Source: Deltaproteobacteria bacterium (GTDB lineage Bacteria > SAR324 > JACQKK01). From it: 5,681 bases of DNA. The stretch spans positions 1 through 5,681 of the forward strand of contig JAOUPZ010000212.1 of NCBI GenBank assembly GCA_029879595.1, in the 5' to 3' direction. Shown here in pieces: positions 5,261-5,681 of this stretch. The position numbers were made by a program, and so were the translations under genes. The notes beneath the pieces are model-generated. The model did no database searches and was not told the origin of the DNA. It saw only the letters and a program-made list of their open reading frames with translations. The stretch's first letter is position 1. Each line of letters opens with the position of its first letter.

Positions 5261-5681
5261 ATGAAAATCAGGACTTTTGCTTTTTTTTTGGTGTTGCTTG
5301 GCTTTGTTCCAATGGCCAAGGGGCAGTCGGACGATTTGTCATTGGATGAATATTTCAAACCCCATGAGATTCTCAGTGCGGAAAAACTGAACAGTATGAC
5401 GAGTATAATTAATACAAAGATCCACTCCAAACAGGATGTGGTTTCCGGAGCTTGCGGGGATGGGGCGGCCATTGGAAAAATCCTGCCCGATGGACAGGTG
5501 GAGTGTGTGACAGGTTTGGCGGGGCCCTCCGGAGCAATTGGCCCGCAAGGCATCCCCGGACCACAAGGCCAGGACGGCCTGGTGGGGCCCCGGGGCCTGC
5601 AGGGTGAACGGGGTATGCAGGGTGAACGGGGTATGCAGGGTGAACGGGGTCTGCAGGGTGAACGGGGTCTGCAAGGGGAGC
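5261..5681 (+). CDS. Secreted collagen-like (Gly-X-Y repeat) protein, 5' part only
   Basis: The frame is open from the ATG to the window edge (140 codons), so the gene continues to the right. Residues 1-21 form a signal peptide (MKIRTFAFFLVLLGFVPMAKG) with probable cleavage after AKG. A non-collagen segment (22-84) follows, with a helix-prone stretch (ILSAEKLNSMTSIINTK) and a two-cysteine motif, CGDGAAIGKILPDGQVEC (C65 and C82). This resembles a C-x-x-G-x-A-I-x-x-I-x-x-D-G-x-V-x-C pattern seen in bacterial surface and fibre proteins. From Gly85 every third residue is Gly: first varied triplets (GPS, GPQ, GIP), then near-identical GLQGER/GMQGER units encoded by an 18-bp tandem repeat. Bacterial collagen-like proteins form surface trimers, and a cell-surface or secreted fibre is likely here. 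The C-terminal domain that would show anchoring is not in the window. Confidence 0.85.
   Translation, partial: MKIRTFAFFLVLLGFVPMAKGQSDDLSLDEYFKPHEILSAEKLNSMTSIINTKIHSKQDVVSGACGDGAAIGKILPDGQVECVTGLAGPSGAIGPQGIPGPQGQDGLVGPRGLQGERGMQGERGMQGERGLQGERGLQGE
5597..5681 (+). repeat. 18-bp tandem repeat within the collagen-like gene
   Basis: The unit CTGCAGGGTGAACGGGGT (with ATG replacing CTG in some copies) occurs four full times, plus a partial copy cut by the window edge. It encodes L/M-Q-G-E-R-G, that is two Gly-X-Y triplets. Near identity at the DNA level points to recent expansion and possible copy-number variation. Confidence 0.9.

Overview
The window looks like chromosomal DNA of a Gram-negative bacterium. 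It carries an exported c-type cytochrome, a lipoprotein-like small ORF and a signal-peptide-bearing collagen-like protein, and base composition is about half G+C. I cannot name the lineage. Coding density is low: two gene-poor stretches of about 0.8 kb and 0.6 kb separate the genes.

Left part, minus strand (about 3175 down to 130): a sulfate-activation operon. A possible promoter with a perfect TTGACA lies near 3149-3175. After a leader of about 100 nt comes a 34-codon ORF resembling the first residues of APS kinase (CysC). Its stop lies 2 nt before the preferred ATG of cysD, and cysD overlaps cysN by 1 nt (TAATG). CysD and CysN together form the heterodimeric GTP-driven ATP sulfurylase that makes adenosine 5'-phosphosulfate (APS). 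CysN has an extra C-terminal domain that is recognisably APS-kinase-like, but it has lost the P-loop and most substrate-binding elements. The operon therefore carries two APS kinase relics and no intact APS kinase. A hairpin about 60 nt past the cysN stop may terminate the transcript.

Middle (2937-3777): a long region between the divergently transcribed cysD and a cytochrome gene. Apart from the cysD leader it has no gene I recognise. It contains a perfect 20-bp palindrome, a 12-bp palindrome and a G-rich stretch.

Right part, plus strand: a monohaem class I cytochrome c with a signal sequence (about 3805-4341), a gene-poor 570-bp spacer, a possible small lipoprotein (4951-5205), and the start of a secreted collagen-like protein (5261 to the window edge). 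That protein has a two-cysteine motif followed by Gly-X-Y triplets encoded by an 18-bp tandem repeat.

The sulfate-activation genes and the exported-protein genes show no direct functional link. The most interesting feature is the CysN fusion, which may be a regulatory APS/PAPS-sensing domain comparable to the inactive kinase-like domain of fungal ATP sulfurylase.
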